Shown here piece after piece: positions 60,589 to 64,000 of a stretch of 64,000 nucleotides of DNA (position 1 is the first letter of the stretch; every line of letters starts with the position of its first letter). Origin of the DNA: JBCCEJ01 sp039030335 (GTDB lineage: Bacteria > Pseudomonadota > Gammaproteobacteria > HK1); contig JBCCEJ010000021.1 of the NCBI GenBank assembly GCA_039030335.1, positions 1 through 64,000 of the forward strand, in the 5' to 3' direction. A program made the translations under genes and the position numbers. The notes under the pieces are model-generated. The model was given only the letters and a program-made list of their open reading frames with translations. It had not been told where the DNA came from and searched no databases.

Positions 60589-61760
60589 CAGCTGAGCAGG
60601 CGACTCCGTACAGGCCAGCGGGGACTCGGTGCAACTGCCGGGCCGTAACCGATACGGCCGAGCATCTGAATACGCGTTGCCCCGTCCTTCGCGAGGAGCT
60701 TGTGCACCTTGGCGAAGAGACGGTTCATTTCAGCATATTCCTGCAACGCCTGACTGACCGGGTGCAGCGCAAGCCCTTCAGCGGTCGCGGCCAGATTCAT
60801 GCGAATCCATGCCGCGCCAGCCCCGAGTTGGTCGCGTCGGGTGTTGCCCGATGTCGCGAGCCATACGTACGCAGGGGTTGCCAGCAGCATCTCGCGGTAC
60901 ATATCCATGCCCTGCTTGAATGCGTCCGAACCCTCATCCGCCAGCGTCTCGCGGGTCAGGATGCCGAAGGCGTTCAACGCGTCCAACATGGGCCCGCCGA
61001 TGTCTATGCCATCAGGATTACGGTTGATCTCAGCCTTACCAAACCGCATCAAATCGATGCTCTCCATATAGGTGCGGCGTGTGTATACCTCGACCTCGTA
61101 GGCGTTCATCGTGAGGTCGCGCAGGGTTCTGACGCGCGCCTCGTCGGCTGCGAAGTGCATCGTGATACCGGCTTCGGTCGAGAGTCCCGCGTCCGACGCG
61201 ATCGCCGAGCGCACCTGCTCGAGCCGGGCGGCCGGGACGGCTCGGTCGATGTCGTAAGGCTCTTTGCAGGAACGGCGCGTCAAGACACTCCCGAACAGCG
61301 GGTCGGCCCGGGTCGATTCTGACGCGACGAGGCGTGCGCTGGCCACTGGCCGACCGTCCAGTACCGGCGAGGGCTCACCATCCGGAAAAGGCGTTATGTC
61401 CAGTCGGTAGCCCGCCTCGGCCGCTGCCTGGCGTGCCAGTTCGAGAAAGCAACCGAGCCCGATGGTGATCTGCCGGTCATAAGGGTCGGTTTCCGGTAGC
61501 TTGCGATGCGGGTCGGCGAACAAAGTGAAGCCGTCGTTGCCGTCCAGCCGAACCTGCCAGGGTTGCAGGTTGTGTGGATTTGGGGCGAGGAGTGCAAACG
61601 ACAGGACATTGAGACGCGGGTCGTCTCCAAGGCCGGCTTCAGACCACGGTCGCAAGGCCTCTGACGGCTCCCGGGTCAACGCGAATCCGGCCGCACCTGC
61701 AGCCACGGTCAGGGTACCGACCCCCAGAATTTTCAGCACACTACGGCGGTTCGCCGACAT
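60588..61760 (-). CDS. Acg-like nitroreductase-fold protein with twin-arginine-like N-terminus
   Basis: A 390-residue protein of the Acg/Rv2032-type nitroreductase family. Near its start, NRRSVLKILGVGTLTVAAGAAGFAL looks like a twin-arginine export signal. SFALLAPNPHNLQPWQVRL and ITIGLGCFLELARQAAAEAGYR are family signatures; the FMN-binding residues are partly degenerate, as in Acg proteins. ATG 61760 is preferred to 61802, which would start inside an operator palindrome. First gene of a two-gene operon with marR. Possibly redox stress-related. Confidence 0.85.
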   Translation of the reverse strand: MSANRRSVLKILGVGTLTVAAGAAGFALTREPSEALRPWSEAGLGDDPRLNVLSFALLAPNPHNLQPWQVRLDGNDGFTLFADPHRKLPETDPYDRQITIGLGCFLELARQAAAEAGYRLDITPFPDGEPSPVLDGRPVASARLVASESTRADPLFGSVLTRRSCKEPYDIDRAVPAARLEQVRSAIASDAGLSTEAGITMHFAADEARVRTLRDLTMNAYEVEVYTRRTYMESIDLMRFGKAEINRNPDGIDIGGPMLDALNAFGILTRETLADEGSDAFKQGMDMYREMLLATPAYVWLATSGNTRRDQLGAGAAWIRMNLAATAEGLALHPVSQALQEYAEMNRLFAKVHKLLAKDGATRIQMLGRIGYGPAVAPSPRWPVRSRLLS

Positions 61761-61785
61761 ATCGATATCTCGTTCGTTCAACGTC

Positions 61786-61820
61786 GAACTATATAGTTTC
61801 ACACTGAACTAGTTAGTTCA
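61786..61820. promoter_or_regulatory. Two palindromic operators for MarR
   Basis: AACTATATAGTT at 61787-61798 is a perfect 12-base palindrome and TGAACTAGTTAGTTCA at 61805-61820 a perfect inverted repeat with seven-base arms. Both share GAACTA/TAGTT half-sites, 18 to 20 bases apart. They lie just upstream of the nitroreductase-marR operon and next to the divergent cupin gene, so the coupled MarR protein is the likely ligand-controlled repressor of both. Confidence 0.65.
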
Positions 61821-61954
61821 AGGGTAAACTACATCGCCAAACTCCCTCGCGCGTGATGCCACCTGGGCGAGTTGCAAAGGTGCCTGTACCGACGCCGATG
61901 CGCGCCGGTCGCGATAGCATGGCGCTCAACCTTTCCAGTCAAGGAGAACCACAG

Positions 61955-62398
61955 ATGTCAGAGATGACGCCGGAGGCATCGGGCGGGCCGGTCCTCGCGG
62001 GGCATGCAGCGGCTGTGCAAGCTGAACCGGGGACCGCGCTGACGATGGCGGCGCTGGCTGGCGATGTAATGGCCTATCAGTCGAGCGAACGGTTGGAGTG
62101 GGTCGAGGCGAAGCCTGGTGTGTACGTGAAGACCCTGTTCGATGGCGGCCCGCACCGGGGGCGCACATTGCTGTTCAAGCTGACGCCCGGCGCCCGGTCG
62201 GCGCCACATACGCACGATGTCATCGAACAGATCTACGTGCTGGAAGGCGACTTCCACGATGGCGCAAGCTGGCTACGGGCCGGTGACATGTGCGTGCGTC
62301 CGCCCGGGACCGTACACAGTGCCAGTACGGAGCAGGGTGCGGTCGCGCTGGTCATCTACGCCGGCTCGGCCATCGAACAAGCCGGATCGCCTGCGTAG
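61955..62398 (+). CDS. Cupin-domain protein
   Basis: A 147-residue protein ending in a single ChrR-like cupin barrel. APHTHDVIEQIYVLEGDF supplies two metal-binding His and a Glu, and RPPGTVHSA the last His. The N-terminal 55 residues are an additional non-conserved part. ATG 61955 follows AAGGAG; the earlier frame opening at 61853 is less likely. It is divergent from the nitroreductase-marR operon with the MarR operators close by, so shared control is plausible. Enzymatic role unknown. Confidence 0.85.
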   Translation: MSEMTPEASGGPVLAGHAAAVQAEPGTALTMAALAGDVMAYQSSERLEWVEAKPGVYVKTLFDGGPHRGRTLLFKLTPGARSAPHTHDVIEQIYVLEGDFHDGASWLRAGDMCVRPPGTVHSASTEQGAVALVIYAGSAIEQAGSPA

Positions 62399-62556
62399 CG
62401 CACGCGTCCACACCGCACGGCTGCGCGGTGCAAGAAACCCATCGCTCCGGGACCGGGCGCCGTTGCCGGTCCTCAACTACCGCACGCGGCTCTATGCGTC
62501 ACTGGCCGCGATAATCAGGTGCCGCTGACGCGCTTCAGCGACGGTGAGCGCGATGT

Positions 62557-62997
62557 TCAGGAACTGACTGGTTCCGCGACGAATACAGGGATCACGCGGC
62601 TGGTCTTCTGTTTGTATTCGGCATAGGGCGGAAAGGCTTCGACGCAAAGCTCCCAGAGTCTTTCTCGCTCGCCAGCGTCGTCGACCTCTCGAACCCGCAT
62701 CGGCTGCACCACCGTCAGATCCCGTAACTCGATCTCAGGCTTCGAGCGCAGGTTATGGACCCAGACCGGGTCGGTCGGACGACCGCCCTGCGAGCCCACC
62801 AGAACGTAGGCATCACCATCCTTGACGCGCATGAGCGGCGTCTTGCGCACGGCCCCGGTCTTGTTGCCGGTGTGCGTCACGATGATCACCGGCAAGCCAG
62901 TGTCCAGCAGCGTCGTGCCATCTGTGCCGCCGCTGCTCTCGTAGAGTTCCACCTGTTCACGCACCCACCGATAGGGGCTTGGCCGATAGTCCGTCAT
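62557..62997 (-). CDS. Deazaflavin-type (DDN family) nitroreductase
   Basis: A 146-residue protein of the split-barrel family that includes F420-dependent nitroreductase Ddn. Its signature is VIIVTHTGNKTGAVRKTPLM, followed by YVLVGSQGGRPTDPVWVHNLRSKPEIELR. ATG 62997 (MTDYRPSPY) matches the family start; the longer frame to 63177 is not protein-like. The family is rich in actinobacteria and depends on deazaflavin F420; in a proteobacterium the cofactor could be F420 or FMN. Function unknown. Confidence 0.87.
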   Translation of the reverse strand: MTDYRPSPYRWVREQVELYESSGGTDGTTLLDTGLPVIIVTHTGNKTGAVRKTPLMRVKDGDAYVLVGSQGGRPTDPVWVHNLRSKPEIELRDLTVVQPMRVREVDDAGERERLWELCVEAFPPYAEYKQKTSRVIPVFVAEPVSS

Positions 62998-63100
62998 GCG
63001 TTTTCCGTCGTCTCGTCGAGTTGATTTATCGCAGCGCCTTATGCTGGCAAACATTGTCTGCGAATTGAAGACGGCGGTTCGGCACGCTCGCGGACATACC

Positions 63101-63409
63101 TCAGGCTGCTGTTTCGTCGCGGACCGCGAACTGTCCGACCAGCAGGTAAACCAGCGGTCCGAACGACCCGGCGGCAAAAGTCAGCACGATGTAAGGCCAC
63201 GGATTGCGGCCCTGGCGACGCGCATCGGCCACCATCCAGATGCAGGCGAGCAGACACGCGATGACGAGGTCGATGAACACCTGAACGGTTGCGCCGTTGG
63301 CGAGCGCGGCCTGCAGCAGGCCGACGTATCCGAACTGCATCAGGACCCAGACGGTGTAGAGGCCGAATGAAACGATGACGGCGAGCAAGAGTAAGGCGTT
63401 GCGTGACAT
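63101..63409 (-). CDS. DUF2834-like small membrane protein
   Basis: A 102-residue membrane protein with three hydrophobic segments: the N-terminal LLLLAVIVSFGLYTVWVLM, VFIDLVIACLLACIWMVADARRQG, and WPYIVLTFAAGSFGPLVYLLV. The layout and the middle VADARRQGRNPWPYI match DUF2834-type proteins, for which no function is established. ATG 63409 (MSRNALLLL) is preferred over 63421. The gene stands alone between the nitroreductase and the divergent XRE regulator. Confidence 0.75.
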   Translation of the reverse strand: MSRNALLLLAVIVSFGLYTVWVLMQFGYVGLLQAALANGATVQVFIDLVIACLLACIWMVADARRQGRNPWPYIVLTFAAGSFGPLVYLLVGQFAVRDETAA

Positions 63410-63526
63410 GAGCTTGATCACTTCACGGTTGTCTGGAAGTGCTGTCCAGGATCGGGGGACAGCCGCTTAGCCGCAATTACGTGCGAGGTAATGGTGCGGG
63501 TGCGCAGCGCGCGCCATACTGGCGTC

Positions 63527-64000
63527 ATGAACTCATCCGTTGCGCCATTGCGGTCATCTGCGCGAAGGGCCGGCTCTCCGGTTGGCGAGCTGTTGCGCGC
63601 GTGGCGGCGAACGCGTCGCACCAGCCAGCTGGACCTGGCATTGAAATGCAGCATTTCCCAACGTCACCTCAGTTTTGTCGAGTCCGGCCGTGCCCGGCCA
63701 AGTCGCGCGATGGTGTTAAGGATCGCTGAGAGCCTCGACGTTCCCTTGCGCGAGCGCAACGTACTGCTGGTGGCCGCGGGATTTGCGTCCTACTTCGATG
63801 AGCGTTCGCTGGATACGCCAGAGATGCTGCCCGTGCGCTCAGCACTCCGGCAGATGTTGACGCACCACGACCCGTACCCCGCCGTAGTGGTCAATCGGCA
63901 GTGGGACATACTGATGGCGAACGATGCGATGTCGGCTCTCTTCGCGGCACTCGGGTGGGCCCCGCAGGCGGGCGCGACGGTCAACATCGTGCGGGCAACA
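63527..64000 (+). CDS. XRE-family regulator with MmyB-like ligand domain (partial, runs off the end)
   Basis: The frame opens at ATG 63527 and is still open at the window end, giving 158 codons. The HTH is GELLRAWRRTRRTSQLDLA...SISQRHLSFVESGRARPSR. After it come DVPLRERNVLLVAAGFASYF and the MmyB-type ligand-binding domain (YPAVVVNRQWDILMANDAM). Such regulators bind a hydrophobic ligand such as a fatty acid, and usually control adjacent SDR or oxidoreductase genes. The 3' part lies outside the window. Confidence 0.9.
   Translation, partial: MNSSVAPLRSSARRAGSPVGELLRAWRRTRRTSQLDLALKCSISQRHLSFVESGRARPSRAMVLRIAESLDVPLRERNVLLVAAGFASYFDERSLDTPEMLPVRSALRQMLTHHDPYPAVVVNRQWDILMANDAMSALFAALGWAPQAGATVNIVRAT

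Noticed and set aside
1..64000. Mobile elements, prophage, CRISPR arrays, tRNA or rRNA genes
   Set aside because: No transposase, integrase, phage structural gene, regular direct repeat array or cloverleaf-like sequence was recognised on reading the window.

Overview
The window looks like one continuous stretch of a high-GC bacterial chromosome, most likely a gammaproteobacterium. The clues are a YghU-type GST and a YghX-type hydrolase, a CYP153-type P450, a PEP-CTERM-sorted protein, a photoactive yellow protein, and gene-dense DNA with frequent 4-bp ATGA overlaps. I see no rRNA, tRNA, CRISPR array, transposase, integrase or phage gene. The lineage is inferred, not proven.

Layout. 1-9.5 kb: a catabolic block with a GST, an acyl-CoA dehydrogenase, a TauD-type dioxygenase, a complete TRAP transporter (dctM-dctQ-dctP read leftward) with a divergent TetR gene, a YghX-like dienelactone hydrolase and an SDR dehydrogenase. 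9.6-11.6 kb: a thioredoxin-like protein translationally coupled to a UGSC-family selenoprotein. Its reading frame crosses an in-frame TGA at 11342 and is followed by a SECIS-like hairpin. 11.6-18.5 kb: signalling, with a receiver-kinase hybrid, an amidohydrolase, and a coupled operon of photoactive yellow protein, histidine kinase and receiver-kinase, then an LPG-synthase-type membrane protein. 18.5-22 kb: two methyltransferases, a uronate dehydrogenase-like enzyme and a second TauD-type dioxygenase.

22.1-26.4 kb holds the most unusual block. A NrtR-type regulator with a degenerate NUDIX box diverges from a three-gene operon: a J-domain/pseudokinase-like protein, a vWA protein with an intact metal site, and a divergent adenylosuccinate-synthetase paralogue whose aspartate-binding loop is replaced. 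Two CACTAAGT-type operator copies, spaced two helical turns apart, lie between them. I know of no established function for this set.

26.5-37 kb: a Baeyer-Villiger-type monooxygenase, a NIPSNAP protein, a third TauD-type and a PhyH-type dioxygenase, a PQQ-type sugar dehydrogenase, an SMP-30 lactonase, a PlsB-like acyltransferase, a MscS channel and a PEP-CTERM protein. 37-44.6 kb: two oxalyl-CoA decarboxylase/2-hydroxyacyl-CoA lyase-type ThDP enzymes interleaved with three class III CoA-transferases, a module for activating and cleaving short or 2-hydroxy acids as CoA thioesters. 44.7-53 kb: a thioesterase, gamma-carbonic anhydrase, lipocalin-like and VOC proteins, an epimerase, a cysteine hydrolase and a molybdopterin oxidoreductase. 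53-64 kb: a very large MscS-type channel, a CYP153, azoR with a divergent LysR gene, a marR-nitroreductase operon with two strong palindromic operators, a cupin, a deazaflavin-type nitroreductase, a DUF2834 membrane protein and a partial XRE regulator.

Taken together the region suggests a metabolically versatile aerobe. It has many oxygenases and CoA-linked degradation genes, light and redox sensing, and selenocysteine use. Start codons were moved inside longer open frames wherever a ribosome-binding site or family alignment favoured it.
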